Positions 44,722 through 56,735 are shown, numbered from the stretch's first letter. The stretch: DNA of 64,000 nucleotides from Carex sylvatica (GCA_964058845.1 CAXKVR010000455.1:1-64000); one strand, 5' to 3'. Numbers and translations: made by a program. Notes: generated from the letters alone by a model not told the origin.

Positions 44722-46151
44722 ATGGCACCAAAGAAAGTTAGTGCTAGTAAGGGTAAGAAAAGAGTCCATTTGGGATGTGAAGAAGGTTAAGGTAATGGTG
44801 GAAATATTGAACCAAATTTTACAATTTACAGAACCAAAAAATACCTCTTTCGGGATATTGATGCATACAACAACTACATAGGTCAATTCCAAGAGCGGCA
44901 AATAGCCCATTGCTACTACTTTGATAAATCCACAGTTATCTTTCGACAACCCGAGGATAACAAGATTCTTGAATTCATAAATCATTAGAGTTGGGACCCT
45001 ATGCTAAGGTGTTGTGAATCACATACCGAGATTCTTACCTGCACCTTCTATGCAAACCTCACCATATGTGATAACCCATTCCTTCTCTCCTCATATGTAT
45101 GTGGGTAATAGATTGCACTCTATCCTGGAAATATAGCTGCATGGCTTGAAATTCTAAATACTAGTGAAAAAAACTATCTCTTAAGGAGTTGGACAAATTT
45201 GGCCATTGATACGGCCGATAATTACAAAAGATGGTTTAACCGAAATACATTGGCGGGGCAGCAATCTATGTCTCTCATCTTTCATCCCTACACCGGTTGA
45301 TTTTTACCTTCATCAACAACATCCTCATCCCTAAAGCAACCCTCAAAACCAACCTTGAATAAGGTCCTATGTATTACCTCCACCACCTTATTCAGATGAA
45401 TGATAAACAGTTCAATATACCATACATAATCATGCGCCACATGAGGAGCACCTTCAAAAGCAACGCGTGATGCTTGCCTTATCCTCATCTCATTCACAAA
45501 ATTATTCGCGCAAATGGTATTCTTATTCTCGAGGAGCAACAATTCTATCACCTGGTACATTTGGTTGACTTATTACCTAAGCTATGGTGGATATATGGCC
45601 ACTCGAATTCGAATTTACCAAATTTTTAACCCAATAGACGGGAAGTAAATGATTGGATCAATAGCGAAAGCGCTCTACCTAACCAATATTGAGATCGTGA
45701 AGAAATGGAACAAGAACCACCGGAACAAGTACCACCGGTACAACCTATGTTTGATCAAATGGGTCAATTTGTACCACCACAAGACCCCAATGAACAAATG
45801 TATTGGTTATTCCAACAAATGCATTCTCACTGTGTGAAAACTCAACAAGAATTCCAAGAAATGTGAAAATGGATCCAAGCCCTCCAAAAGGGACAAAGGA
45901 GACTTCGATCTCAAGTGCTTCAAAACACCCGAGCCATTAACTTACTTGATGAGGCTCACTCAAGTCTCACGGCCCAGTTTGTGAAGCAATATGGTGCTTC
46001 ATGTAGCACGGGAATTCCACCTCAATGAGGTGCAAATGTTGTACAAGAGGAGAACCTTGATGTAGAAGAGAATCTCAATGAAGAAGATATTCAAAAAGAA
46101 GAAGAGGAAGCTCAAGACGAGGATGAATTCGATCAACATGGCGACAAGTAG
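44722..46151 (+). pseudogene. Gypsy-type 'putative plant transposon protein', broken
   Basis: From the ATG at 44722 (MAPKKVSASKGKKRVH) the plus strand reads, with stops and frame changes, YLFRDIDAYNNYIGQFQERQ, PEDNKILEFINH, SWDPMLRCC, CTFYANLTICDNPFLLSSYV, later PLNKVL-like and PPEQVPPVQPMFDQMGQF, and ends in an acidic tail (EENLNEEDIQKEEEEA) and a stop at 46149-46151. The core resembles the domain called putative plant transposon protein (Transposase_32-like; recalled, not searched) of large Gypsy elements. At least six stops are present, so it is dead. Confidence 0.65.
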
Positions 46152-46805
46152 CTATCTTTAATTTTAAAATTAATTTCAAACTAAAATTTGCTAATTTGGT
46201 TGCTATGAACTTTAATTCTCTTAGTTTCATATTTAATTTGGACTTTAATTAGTTTGAATTGTTTAAATTGCTTATGTGTTGTTGAACTCTTAAATTGTGG
46301 ATTTTATGCATTATGATTAAATTAGGAGATAAAATGCAAAATTGTCAAATGCTTGCATGGTTATATTTTAAAGTAATTAGTGATTGGTATGGATATGTAT
46401 GAGATGTGATGATTGAATTAATTCTAAGTTTGTATGAACATGAATTAAATTGTTATATATGTGTGAATTGTGGCATGCAAAGGTTAATATATAAATTGAC
46501 AATGCTTGTTTAAAAATTTGCAATTTTTTTTGAATTTGTCGATTTATCATGAAATGTTAGAGTAATCTCTCAATTTCTTATCATTTGTGATTTATCGGTA
46601 TTTTATTACTAAATTGATGGGGAGTGCATATTTTAAGGGGGAGCACATTGAAAATGTGCTAATTTTTCTCTCTTTCGTCGATTTCCAAAATGGGAGAAAT
46701 TGCTAGACATACAAAATATCAATTGGATAAACCAAATTGGGAAAAAGAATTGATTTATGCACTTATTCGCATTGTATGTTTTTGCAAATCGTCAAAAGGA
46801 GCGAT

Positions 46806-47285
46806 TGTTGTTCTAGCAATAATCTTTTTCGTCTATTTTACTAATTTGCAAAAACATACAATTATTAAATTTTAAGATTTCTTCTATTTTAGAATTATGC
46901 AGGTTCAAGACAATTGGAATTGCAATGTAAAGTGCTTGAAGTGAAGAAATCATGAAGACTTATCAAGAATACAAATTGTAAAATCAGAAACTTGATAAAG
47001 TAAGTTTAAGGCTATTTAAACTGGGCACAAATGTTGATAATGTTTGTAAAACGTTATAACGTTTTCAGTCTGTCAGAAACGCTGAAGTAACAGCTTGATC
47101 AAATTCAGAAGAAATTAAAACATTGGTAACGTTTTCATCCTGTCAGAAATACTACAGTACAGTTAAGATTGAATTACAAACGTTGGTAACGTTTGTCAAT
47201 CATTACAATGATTTAATTAAATCAACGTTGTAACGTTTAGCAAAAGTTGTAACATTTTAATTAAATCAGCGTTGTAACGTTTGAT
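46806..47285 (+). repeat. 3' LTR of the Copia element, truncated
   Basis: Starts TGTTGTTCTAGCAAT directly after AAAAGGAGCGAT, a short purine-rich stretch. It aligns with 40321-40860 but lacks three of the four 20-bp units and everything after GTAACGTTTG, about 700 bp. The truncation removed the right boundary, so the target duplication cannot be checked. Confidence 0.75.
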
Positions 47286-48005
47286 TTAATCTTTTCATAG
47301 TATATATATCTTTTTAAAATAAGAATAGGAACCGAACCATTCAACTTCAAAAATTCACAAAAAAATCTTCATTCAAATTTGAATTTGTGACATTTTTCAT
47401 GAAAAGAATCATCTTTTTATTAAAATAAATGATAATTTTTTTCCCATAATATATGACTTTATATATACTTATTAAGTTTAAAATAATTTTGGTTCATAAA
47501 ATTAATTTTAGAAATATTAAGTTGAGTTCAAATAACAAATTGAACCGTAAATATGTCCATGCGTGTCTTAACATACACCTATTAATTTTAAGAGACAATG
47601 TGGTAAAGATATGATATTCTTCATAAACTTAGATAAAAAGATAATTTAGATATTTACCATTGTTTCTAAGTTATGAAATATCAAAACCAAATTCTCCTTT
47701 GTTATTTCGATTCGCTACAAGGTTTTTAAATAAGCTATAATATCTCTTCTTCTTTTTTTTAAAAATGGCCTAGGAAAATTATGCTGCACACAGAGCAAAA
47801 GAAATTCTTCCTAACAAGAGTGGGACCCGATCCAGATGTGGATGTTGAGTTTGGGTGTGGATATGCTCAAGTTTTAAAATTGTGGATATGCTTTATATAT
47901 ATATTTGCTTTAAATATGCTTTATATATGACAAAGTACACGAGTGGGGTACAATTTTCCAAACAAACCTTCCCCACGGGTTCTCTCTGTCGAGTCCGCAT
48001 CGTCT
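47286..48005. other. Intergenic, no gene seen
   Basis: AT-rich sequence, no recognisable feature. Confidence 0.4.
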
Positions 48006-48193
48006 GCATTAACTCAAAAGATGATCTTTTCAGTTAATACATATGGGTCGTCCGATTGTAAACGGAGTCCATCCGGCCTCAACCTTAATCATAAGGATCT
48101 TTAATATTAGTGCGGATGTAATTCACACTAATCTTAAAGATTATCTGACGGTCCTGATGCATTAATTCAAAAGATTCTTTTTTGAGTTAATGC
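48006..48193. mobile_element. Miniature inverted-repeat element with end hairpins
   Basis: GCATTAACTCAAAAGATGATCTTTTCAG at the left and the reverse complement of the right end (GCATTAACTCAAAAAAGAATC) match. Each end forms its own small hairpin, and the centre forms another (TTTAATATTAGTGC against CACACTAATCTTAAA). Non-coding. It adjoins the next inverted repeat. Confidence 0.7.
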
Positions 48194-48194
48194 A

Positions 48195-48410
48195 GAGGAT
48201 ACGAATTCCTCTCGGTCTCTCTCTCTCCACTAATGAATTCGTATCCTCTGAGATATCTCAAACTTTGCGTGACTTTATGGAATATCCCAACCGTTGAAAT
48301 ACGTTCTACACGAATCTCAAAGCAAACATAATACTGACCCCCTACATCACCTCCGAATAGGCACCGGACACGTCGGTCACGCAAAAGTTGAGATATCTCA
48401 TAGGATACGC
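48195..48410. repeat. Inverted repeat with GAGATATCTCAA arms
   Basis: GAGGATACGAATTC (48195-48208) pairs with GAATTCGTATCCTC (48236-48249), and AGATATCTCAAACTTTGCGTGAC (48250-48273) pairs with GTCACGCAAAAGTTGAGATATCTC (48377-48400). No coding capacity; probably one or two MITE-like palindromes. Confidence 0.7.
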
Positions 48411-48568
48411 ACTCTTCACTAATTTGACTGTCAACTGTCCATCTCCAGATCTTTTGTGGTACATCAGTTCAGAAAGCAGCAACTCATGCCGTACACAGAA
48501 GTTGCTTCAAATTAGCTGAATTTTTTTATTAGTAGCATTTATAAAAGATCCAAATTCAAATATGGCCC

Positions 48569-49908
48569 GGGTAATTTTACAAAATAACTTACTATTGAGA
48601 AAACTTTGCCAAAATACCTTCTCTTCAAAAATTTTGACAAAATAACCTTCTGAAATCCAATAGTGTTAAATTTTTCTTCCTTTTGCTTTACTCCCATTCA
48701 TTTTTCTCTCTTAGCTTCCCCAAAAAGTTACTGTCTCATTAGAGAAAATACAGTTTGTTCTTAGCTAAAACAAAAGTAGTTTCTGGACAAAACAGAGTAG
48801 TTTTGGACAGTTTCGGAGTCAGTTCCTGGCCAAAACCAAAGTGCTGAAAAGTAGTATGTTCTGTCAAAGCCAAAACAGACAGTTCCTGGCCAAAACAGCT
48901 GCGCAAAAAATAATTATTTGAGGAATGCTACTGGAATTACAAGCTGCTATAACTGAGATAATACATTCTTAATTTTTTATGAGAGAATTTTTTTATGAGA
49001 ACACATTCTTTATTGAATCACGATAACTGTAGATTAGATGTTAAATCCCCTAAAAAATCACAAGCAGTTAGAATTGACAAAACTTTAGAACGTTTCCAAA
49101 ATAAATAAAAACTCATAATGACCTTCAAATATTCTTGCAATATATTATATTACTAAATTCAAAACAAAGAGAAGAAAAAAAATATTCAATATCATTACAA
49201 AATATAAATCATAAACCATTTTCGTAGCCTTTTATTTAACCTTCCATGCTTGTATCAAATTTCCAAACAAATTCTGCAATAAAAAGAGATACATTTAAAA
49301 AGCCTTCTAAATCCAACAATGAGTAAATCTTATGAACATTAATACAAATGAAAGCCAAGTTGTATAGAGCTAAAGTTCAAGTAGTATTACAACTAACTTA
49401 AAGGATAACACAAGATAATTTATCAACTGAATATTGCATTTTTCTTATATGTGTGGATTTGTTATAGTAAAATTAACTACTTTGTGACAGACCATAAAAT
49501 ATAATATCATACAAAATGAGCGGAGATGGGCGAGCTTCCGTAAAATCAGATAAAAGGGGCGCGCTGCCGTAGAATCAGAGGAGGCGGAGAGGGGAGATGG
49601 GCAGGCTTTCATAAAATCAGAGGAAAGGGGTGGGCTGCCGTAGAATCAGAGGAGGCGGAGAGGGGCGTGCGCTATCGTAAAATTAGAGGAGGCGACTTGA
49701 CGGAGAGGGGGCATGTGTTTAGCGTAGGAAGGAAGAAAGGAAGAGATTTTGGGGAGGCAAAGAGACGGAGAGAAAGGGCGGGAGTAACTCAAAGGCAAGG
49801 AAATTTTTTTGCTCTACTAGGACCCAAAAGGTTATTTTGACAAAGAATTTGGAGAGAATGTATTTTAGCAAACTTTTTTCAAAAGTAAGTTATTGTGTAA
49901 AATTTTCC
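48569..49908. mobile_element. Long terminal-inverted-repeat element, MULE-like, 1.3 kb
   Basis: The left end GGGTAATTTTACAAAATAAC and following text (CTTCTCTTCAAAAATTTTGAC) match in reverse complement the right end (GTTATTTTGACAAAGAATTT ... AAGTTATTGTGTAAAATTTT) over about 85 bp. The interior holds a GC-rich tandem repeat (49517-49690) and CAGTTCCTGGCCAAAAC repeats near 48830 and 48890. No transposase was recognised and no clear target duplication seen. Confidence 0.65.
49517..49690. repeat. Purine-rich tandem repeat inside the MULE-like element
   Basis: Units built from GGAGATGGGC-GAGCTTCCGTAAAATCAGA and GGCTGCCGTAGAATCAGAGG then AGGCGGAGAGGGG alternate two to three times with small changes. 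The composition contrasts strongly with the flanks. Confidence 0.85.
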
Positions 49909-49911
49909 TCT

Positions 49912-50450
49912 CTTGCCTCAAATAAAACGAATATTTCAATATTCGTAGTGCAGGCAGTCTGTGTGTTTTCCGTGAGAGATGCGTAGATCTAGTTTGCGTG
50001 TCTACTATAAATCTATAATTCAAAAAAAAAAATCAGATCACTTTTAAAGTTTGATTTTTTTTTTTTTTTTTTGGTCAAATTAGGCCAAGTTTCAAGTAAA
50101 AACTGTTGAGATATAAGTGCACTAATAACATATATGTTGTCATTAATTGTTGAAGATAGATCAGATTTAATTGGTATAAAATTTGTTCAAAAGCATTTCG
50201 AGCAAGTCATGTAAAAATTTCCCTTTGAATTTTTTTAGAGAAATTGCCCATTGAATTTATGGCTTATAATTAACAGATTGGACAAATTTGAAACACTAAA
50301 ATTAAATGGTACTAAAAAAAATGCAATGGTATGAATAAGAAACCGCTAAATACACTAGCTTACACCTAACATGTGAAATTAATACATAAGAATGTTATAC
50401 TTTGTATGAAGTACAATTATAAAGTTCAAAGTATCAAAAATTTCTAAAGA
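49912..50450. other. Intergenic, no gene seen
   Basis: AT-rich sequence with a poly-T run near 50056-50072. Confidence 0.4.
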
Positions 50451-50452
50451 CA

Positions 50453-50515
50453 ACAACAATCTAAAAACACATATCTGGATGGAAACCATCCAGAAATGTA
50501 TTTTTGGATTGTTGT
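50453..50515. repeat. Compact 63-bp hairpin
   Basis: ACAACAATCTAAAAACACAT then ATCTGGATGG pairs with CCATCCAGAAATGTATTTTT then GGATTGTTGT: 30-bp arms with four mismatches and a loop of three bases. It may be the core of a tiny MITE; the loop is too short and the stem too AT-rich for me to call it a miRNA precursor. Confidence 0.7.
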
Positions 50516-50639
50516 AATTTTTTTTTATCAATAGTAAACGTGAGATAGCAATTGCCAACTCATCCTAAATGTGTGTGTATATGTGTATGCATGCAACGGT
50601 TGTTGTGCACAAGATATTTAAATTATATCTGTTTAATTC

Positions 50640-50900
50640 TTTTTTGGGGTATTGCCGAACTAAATGCCGAATTATTCAGTTGACCGAATTAAACTCGAAT
50701 AATTCACGAATTTTACAAACTTTTTCCGAATTTTACGAATTATTCACGAATTTTTTCCGAATTTTTCCAAGAACAATTTTTGTTTGCTACCTTGCAGGGC
50801 TAAGATTTCTGATCTGGATAATTCCGAATCATTCTCAAATTATTCCCGAATCACAAATTTTTTATCTCGCCAAACCGAACCCGAATAATTCATTTGTCAC
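50640..50900. repeat. Degenerate CCGAATTATTC repeat
   Basis: The phrase GAATTATTC(A)CGAATTTT and close variants recur about a dozen times in both senses, giving a frame rich in Asn/Ser/Ile/Pro that is an artefact of the repeat. It resembles the subterminal repeats of hAT-like fold-back elements, but no ends were identified. Confidence 0.6.
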
Positions 50901-51264
50901 TGTGTTGTTGTGCACTGAACAGACCCACTATCCAAATGGATGTAGGAAAGTGGACACAAGAAACCTCACATGGCGTTTAAACAATTCATGTCAATACAGT
51001 GAAGTTAAATAAAAACATTTTATAAAGAATAATCAAGATGTTCCTTAAACCGATGTGTCACGATCAAACGCCCAGGCAACAACGCTGTGATTATATCGTC
51101 AGATTAGCATCAAATATTGATGGTTTGTTGCTGATTCATCAGATGTTCATAACTGTCCGAATTTTTTATTTATCTTAGAAAACAGGGACTTGACAGCACT
51201 AGTGAACTCTAAAAAAAGGACATATATATATGCTGATATAAATCTAGCGTATATTGAACTTTTA

Positions 51265-51460
51265 TTACAGATGTGTTCTCAATTATTTAAATACGGTAAG
51301 TATCAATTTGGATCGATTTGAAATATATTTAGCCTTTCATCAAATAATTAATTTTAAATTTTTAACGGTATATTAACGTTATGATGAATGATCAATTAAA
51401 CTATAAGTTAATTTAAATTTGATACACGTCATATTTAAATAATTGAGACCATATATGTAA
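51265..51460. mobile_element. Miniature inverted-repeat element, family of 23893
   Basis: TTACAGATGTGTTCTCAATTATTTAAATA at the left pairs with TATTTAAATAATTGAGACCATATATGTAA at the right; the inner part GTATCAA / TTGATAC pairs too. It shares its layout and end sequence with the element in intron 7 of the 5-phosphatase gene. Confidence 0.7.
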
Positions 51461-51479
51461 TTTTTTATTTTAATAATAT

Positions 51480-52485
51480 ATTTTAAATATATTAAATGTG
51501 CTATTACAATCTAGAATTCTAGATGTACGCTACCCAAATTTTAAACATTCTTAAATAATGAATTATGAATTTGAACTTCTTTTTTTTTTTTTGCACTTTA
51601 TGGCACATAAGGTGTTTAAAAGTGTCGTCAAAATAATAATAATAATAAAAAGCGGAAATCAATATTAATCTTGCGGTAAAGACAATGCATTTTATGCAAA
51701 AAGTAGCATTTTAGTATGAATAAATAAATAAAGTTAAATGTTTGATCCTATTATTGGAAGTAAAAGGGTGCTAATTAAGAAGAAATGGGGTAGGCACTCT
51801 CCAATTATAGGATTTGGTAAAAGGTCCATTCGGTCGCAACCTACAAATACTAGACGAATATCCAACCAAGAAAATGATATAAATAAACTAATAAACATGT
51901 TTCTTAAATCATTCCAATGCTACCTGCTTATGCCACAAGAAAGAGTAAATGTTTTTAGGATAACCTGAGCAAACCTCATGATGAGCATTTAATTCTTACT
52001 AAAGATTCAGCCCTTTAAATGTGTCGTGCATGGTATATATGATTTTTTTTTTTTTTTTTTTTGAAAAATTGGAATTCCACAGGTTTTATTACGAAACAAT
52101 AGATCATACAAAAAATTTATTATTTTAAACTAGTGGAACATTAATTAACTAGCATCAGTAACTATAAAACAAAGTAGTATACTATAAAATGTAATATTTG
52201 CTCATATGAAAATGATGTGCAATTGTATCCATCTTACTTGAACTTAATTCCATACCGTTTTCGAAAAACGAAAGATATTCGTCCTCTTTTTTTTCTTTCT
52301 ATTTATTACGAAAGTTACCCCTTAACCATCGCCATATCGAAGTAGACTTTTGAGCCTCTCCTTTCTTGTAAGTATTTGTGATCTCTTAAATGTACCAAAT
52401 TAAGGTTTATATATATGTCAACTGAATATTTGAGTTGTTTAGTACTACATGTTATAAAAGTTTGGGGTTGATATCTATTAGAAGC
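51480..52485. other. Intergenic; possible LINE tail on the minus strand near 52039
   Basis: A run of about 22 T (52039-52061) followed by GAAAAATTGGAATTCCACAGG and TTTTATTACGAAACAAT resembles the reverse complement of a LINE 3' end with a poly-A tail, as at 14689. No coding sequence supports it. The rest is featureless. Confidence 0.35.
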
Positions 52486-52598
52486 AAATTTAGGTCTGAT
52501 GATCAATGGGTATCGGAACTGTCTGATGCGCTTTAAGATTTGTGCGTATAAATCTTGAAGTGCATCGGACGGTTTCGATATTTATCAGACCTAAATTT
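52486..52598. repeat. Hairpin element, about 113 bp
   Basis: AAATTTAGGTCTGATGATCA then ATGGGTATCGGAACTGTCTGATGC pairs along most of its length with GCATCGGACGGTTTCGATAT then TTATCAGACCTAAATTT. The loop lies near 52540. A small MITE-like palindrome without coding capacity. Confidence 0.8.
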
Positions 52599-52647
52599 AT
52601 TTCTTGTAGCTATATGTATTCAAAGACCGATGCACATGTTGCATATG

Positions 52648-52787
52648 TGGGGGAGAGGGAGAGGTCAATTGATCCAATTCATTTTCAATTTTTTTTATAC
52701 TTGTGATTTTCTATATAGTTTAAAGTCTGCAACATAATAAAATTATATAATTAATTAATCTCATAGTTTAAAAGTCTAGCTTCGCTT
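52648..52787. mobile_element. Probable hAT miniature element, CAGAGGCGGAG family
   Basis: GGGAGAGGTCAATTGATCCAATTC near the left and AAAGTCTAGCTTCGCTTATG at the right match the family seen at 13610 and 35096. The ends are decayed and no clear target duplication was seen. Confidence 0.5.
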
Positions 52788-52799
52788 ATGTATGTAATT

Positions 52800-53895
52800 T
52801 TTTTTTATCAGTTTTCTTTTACACAATTTATATTATGAAAAATATTTCAAATTGAGAACAACTCACTTTCAAAGATGTAAAAATTTCATATTTACGACCT
52901 ATCTAAATATTTCCTTATCTATACCTATCTATCTTATTTAATAACATGACATTAAGATTAAAAATAAATAAATAAAATGATTTACGTCACTTTCAAACAT
53001 GTAACCTTTCACACAGACAAAGACTGACCCATCTTAAAAATTATTACTAATAATATCCAAATCTAAACTAAAGAATTGACGGAAAAAATAACAAAGTGTC
53101 TTTTAATACTTCACTTGGACTTCACGAGATCTGTTACTAATTAATATATTTCACAAACTATGTTTAATGCTGAAATTTAGTTAAAGTTTATTTAATTTAC
53201 CGAAATCAATGATATATAAATATATATATTAGTGATGGCTAAAAATGTGATATAATGTGCATTTTTTATGTTGATGTGTCAATTGTTTTTGTAATTGCTT
53301 GGTTGTATGGCTATTGTATATTTAGCAATTGTTGGAAAGAATTGCTTAATAAGAAATTTTTTTTTAAAGGTGAGTTGGCCAAATGTTTAATTCTTATTAG
53401 TCAAGTGTTTAATTCTCAATTGTTTGGTTGATTATACTAATGTAGGAGTGAATTGCTTAATTTTTAAAATTTTCATATTTATTATTTAGCAATTAATTTT
53501 AATTGCTGGAATGGAGATGCTCTGAGAGCATCACTAAGTTTGCAATGAATAACCATGTATTTATGGTGGTAGTTAACAAAGAAGTAATTATAAAATACAA
53601 ATGCATGATTGTTTCCTTGAAATAGATGCATGGTTCACCCAATAATAATGATTTAAGGATGGAGAGCATTGTTAGAGCGTTGATTCGTGGGATAATTTTC
53701 GAGAGGGAAGTAAATTTCACCTGCAAATTAAAGAAGAATTTGTGTGTGTAGGGTTTATAATTCACCAATCAAAAAGGCCGAATTATATGAAGTCAAAGAA
53801 AAACAATAATTAATGTAAGGTCGTACCTGGTCATAAGTCAATTTGTTTAAAACAAACATATTGATTACAGTCGTATCACTAATAAGTCTAATTAT
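52800..53895. other. Intergenic, no gene seen
   Basis: AT-rich. The stretch 53270-53530, with repeated TTTAATTCT/AATTGCTTAA phrases and GGAGATGCTCTGAGAGCATC near 53511-53530, may be a decayed Tourist-like element. Confidence 0.4.
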
Positions 53896-53899
53896 GTTT

Positions 53900-54448
53900 A
53901 AGGGTAATTCATGAATACCCTTCAAAAACTTCAAAATTATGTGCTCCCCTCTAAAATTCATAATATCACGTCTACCGTTCTAAATTTCAAAAACTCACAA
54001 TTTATCCAATTTATTGCTTTTTCTATTAAAATTTATTTTAAATTTATCATTTTATCCTATATTTTATTCCATTTATAGAGTTTTGAAATGTTCAATTTTC
54101 TACTTGGTTCGTTTTTTAGGATAAATAGTTCATTTCTCTTTTTGTGGCGCATGCACAGTGACATTTAACTAAATATTTGTGTGTCTCACAAATAAGAAAA
54201 TGAATTATTTGCTCTAACAATTGGTCAAATAGAAGACTAAATATTTAGCTTAAAACATATTACATATTTTTTTTAACAAAGAATAAAAATCAGTACTTTA
54301 TAAATTTTAAATGATTTTTAATAGAAAATATATTAAATTGGTTACACTTGTGCGTTTTAAAATTTAGAAAAAAAATATATTATGAATTTCAGAGGAGGAA
54401 ATACGCAATTCCAAAGCTTTTGAAGGGCATAATTGAAATTGCCCAATG
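53900..54448. mobile_element. Fold-back element related to 35414-35931
   Basis: GGGTAATTCATGAATACCCTTC with AAAAACTTCAAAATTATGTG at the left matches the reverse complement of the right end (GGGCAATTTCAATTATGCCC, TTCAAAAGCTTTGG). The phrase AAAACTCACAA(A)TTTA is shared with 35414-35931. No exact target duplication was found, so it is older. Confidence 0.65.
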
Positions 54449-54507
54449 CCCCTGATATTTATTACAAGTGTGAATCACACATGTATAATTAAGCAAAGTA
54501 AAATTTT

Positions 54508-54740
54508 AGGGACGCTTAAAAAACACTTCGGAGTAGGTCCGATGCCCATTGGACCTACTTTGGTTCGATGAATGATCTGGCCATCCAATTGCATCAAGAA
54601 TCGTGCATTCCTATTAAAATCCGTATGAATTTTTATCAATTTTCGTGTGCACAGATCTGAATGCTAATCGTACAGTGATAGAGCTAATTGAACCTAAAAG
54701 TAAATCCAATGTCCATCAGACCTACTCCTGTCTCCTTAAA
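54508..54740. repeat. Inverted-repeat element with GGAGTAGGTCC arms
   Basis: GGAGTAGGTCCGATGCCCATTGG (54530-54552) pairs with CCAATGTCCATCAGACCTACTCC (54706-54728). The flanking AGGGACGC/TGTCTCCT parts may be the outer ends. Non-coding. Confidence 0.75.
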
Positions 54741-56480
54741 GAAACATCTCATAAATAGACGAGTCAGAAAGAAGCATAACTGGACGAACAAAATCATTCA
54801 TCTGTTGATTAGATACATACAATCATTGATTTGCCTTTTTCGTGCAGACAATATTATCTAATGACGAAGAAAACTTTAAAAATAAATTCAGACTCCATTA
54901 AATCATGCAGAGGAAGCTTCTTATTATCTGTAGTTTCGTCGCCTTTAATGGTGAAGAGGAAAAAATTAACATGAAAAAGCATAACAACAACTATTGCATT
55001 TTTCCAATGCTATATATGTCTGTTACAAGCCGTTTTATTATAAACATGAACTCTTCCAGCTCTGGCTTTGTAACTATCGAAATTTATAGGGTTTTATTAG
55101 TCCTGGCACCTAAAAAAATTCTCTGGATAATTTACCTACTTTATAGGTTAGCAATGGGTTAAGCAAAATTAATTACAAGTCCATTTCAAATTTGTCTGTG
55201 TCATAGATTCTAAAGTTAGAAGTTTAATTAGCATATTGGTCTTTTGTACTTCATGTCTCCATCCATCTAAATTAATTATTCATATTCCAATCGATAAAGC
55301 GAGTTGAGTTTTTTTTATCCATTTAATCATTTTTCTACTATGATTTGCATTTTTGTTAGGTATTAAAAAATAATGCAATTAATGCTTCCATGGGTAACTT
55401 CTATTATTTAGGGCTTACTAAAATTAATGCATGAATAGAATTATTACAATGTTATGATTTTTATCGAAATTTATGCATATTTTGGTATATTCAGGAAGAT
55501 GTTAAATTGCCTCCATTATGCCTTCATTTTTAGAACTATATAACTCAAAATCAAAATTAAAAATGTATGTAAGCTTAGCATGATTTAGATAGGTAGTTAA
55601 TCAAATTTGGTACTGAAAAATTGATTAACCATCAATCAAACTTTTAGGAAAAAAAAAACACAATTGAATTTTATATATTTAATCTCACTGACCAAATAAT
55701 TCTCAAACTGCACCACGCATGGCATGTTTACATAATAAAGAAAATATTTATAATTTGTTCTCTTACTTTTGGTAATCATTGAGTCGGTTGTCAAAATTAT
55801 TAAATAAGGTTCGTCATTAATATATCTCTTCCCTTTGTATTAAGGTTGGGTTTAGTGTGATAATCTTTAGTTAAATTTTTCTATAAAAAAAAGAGCTGAA
55901 TATTTTCGGTTTATATTATTAAGGAAATATTTTTCACTTTTATTTCCATTAACTTTCCATTAGCGTTAAGTTAGTGCTTAAACTGCTCTCGAATGAACCA
56001 AATTAACTTTTTTGGAAAGTTTTACTAACTAATTGGTTCAAATCAAAATCTTTCTAAAAGCAGTTCGAGTGAATTTAAAAGATGCACTTTATTTTCTTTC
56101 TTTTTTTAATTTATTTTGAGAGAATGATTAATTCCAAATCTGGATCTTTTTCTTTTGCAAATAAAAGAAAGATACGGATAATTAAAGTTTGAGTATTCGT
56201 TATTGCAACTCCCGTTGTTGTTTTATCTCCTAATATTCGGTTGCTGAGAATATTAGGTAAGGTGCAAGCAATTATACCATTGTTGAACATTACATTTTTC
56301 AATTAATTATATTAAAGTTAACAAATGATGAGACGGAAGGTAAAAAGTCTGCTTTAACAAAAGGTAACACGAGTAAAATCTTTCAAATATCCATACCGTT
56401 TAATCATCCTTATTCAATTTTAAAGAGGCTAAACCGAACCGTTTAAACACCAATAGTCGGCAAGCTATTTTTGCAAAATC
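54741..56480. other. Intergenic region before MAP65
   Basis: AT-rich, no gene seen. Near 56427-56452 the phrase CTAAACCGAACCGTTTAAACACC is a fragment of the end of the hAT family at 17996/38243. Confidence 0.45.
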
Positions 56481-56489
56481 CATTATGTA

Positions 56490-56615
56490 TTTTTTTTTTT
56501 TCTGAAGCTTTAAAAAATTTACAAAATTGTAAATGAGACTCGAACTCTCAACCTTAAAATTCATTCTAAAAGATGACTAATAACCTACCGGGTTTCTCAA
56601 AAAGGAAAAGAAAAA
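56490..56615 (-). mobile_element. SINE-like sequence upstream of MAP65
   Basis: On the minus strand AAACCCGGTAGGTTATTAG and GGTTGAGAGTTCGAGTCTC (plus-strand 56536-56553) resemble the A and B boxes of a tRNA-derived SINE. T/A-rich runs flank it. Ends and target duplication were not resolved. It lies about 0.35 kb from the MAP65 start codon. Confidence 0.45.
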
Positions 56616-56735
56616 AAAAAAAAAAAAAACTGCCAACACAGAAACACACGCACGCACGAAATTATTGCCCTCTTCGACGCTTCGACGTCGCTTTCTCTCT
56701 CTACTATAACAACCTCAAATTCGAACCAAATTCTA

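Larger units (their letters stand above)
40321..47285 (+). mobile_element. Composite, inactive Copia-type LTR retrotransposon with Gypsy sequences inside
   Basis: Direct repeats starting TGTTGTTCTAGCAAT at 40321 and 46806 are the two LTRs; the 3' copy is truncated. Between them, in order: a primer-binding site, Copia gag pieces, a Gypsy LTR, the Copia zinc knuckle, a protease active-site remnant fused to an RNase H end, a Gypsy-type gag-like pseudogene, and a purine-rich stretch before the 3' LTR. Integrase and most of the reverse transcriptase are missing. Components are annotated separately. The element cannot move by itself. Confidence 0.8.

Noticed and set aside
50453..50515. miRNA precursor
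   Set aside because: Loop of three bases, very short total length and no evidence of a miRNA/miRNA* layout.
56490..56615. A genuine tRNA gene upstream of MAP65
   Set aside because: Only box-like phrases are present; acceptor stem and cloverleaf pairing are absent, so it is at most a SINE.
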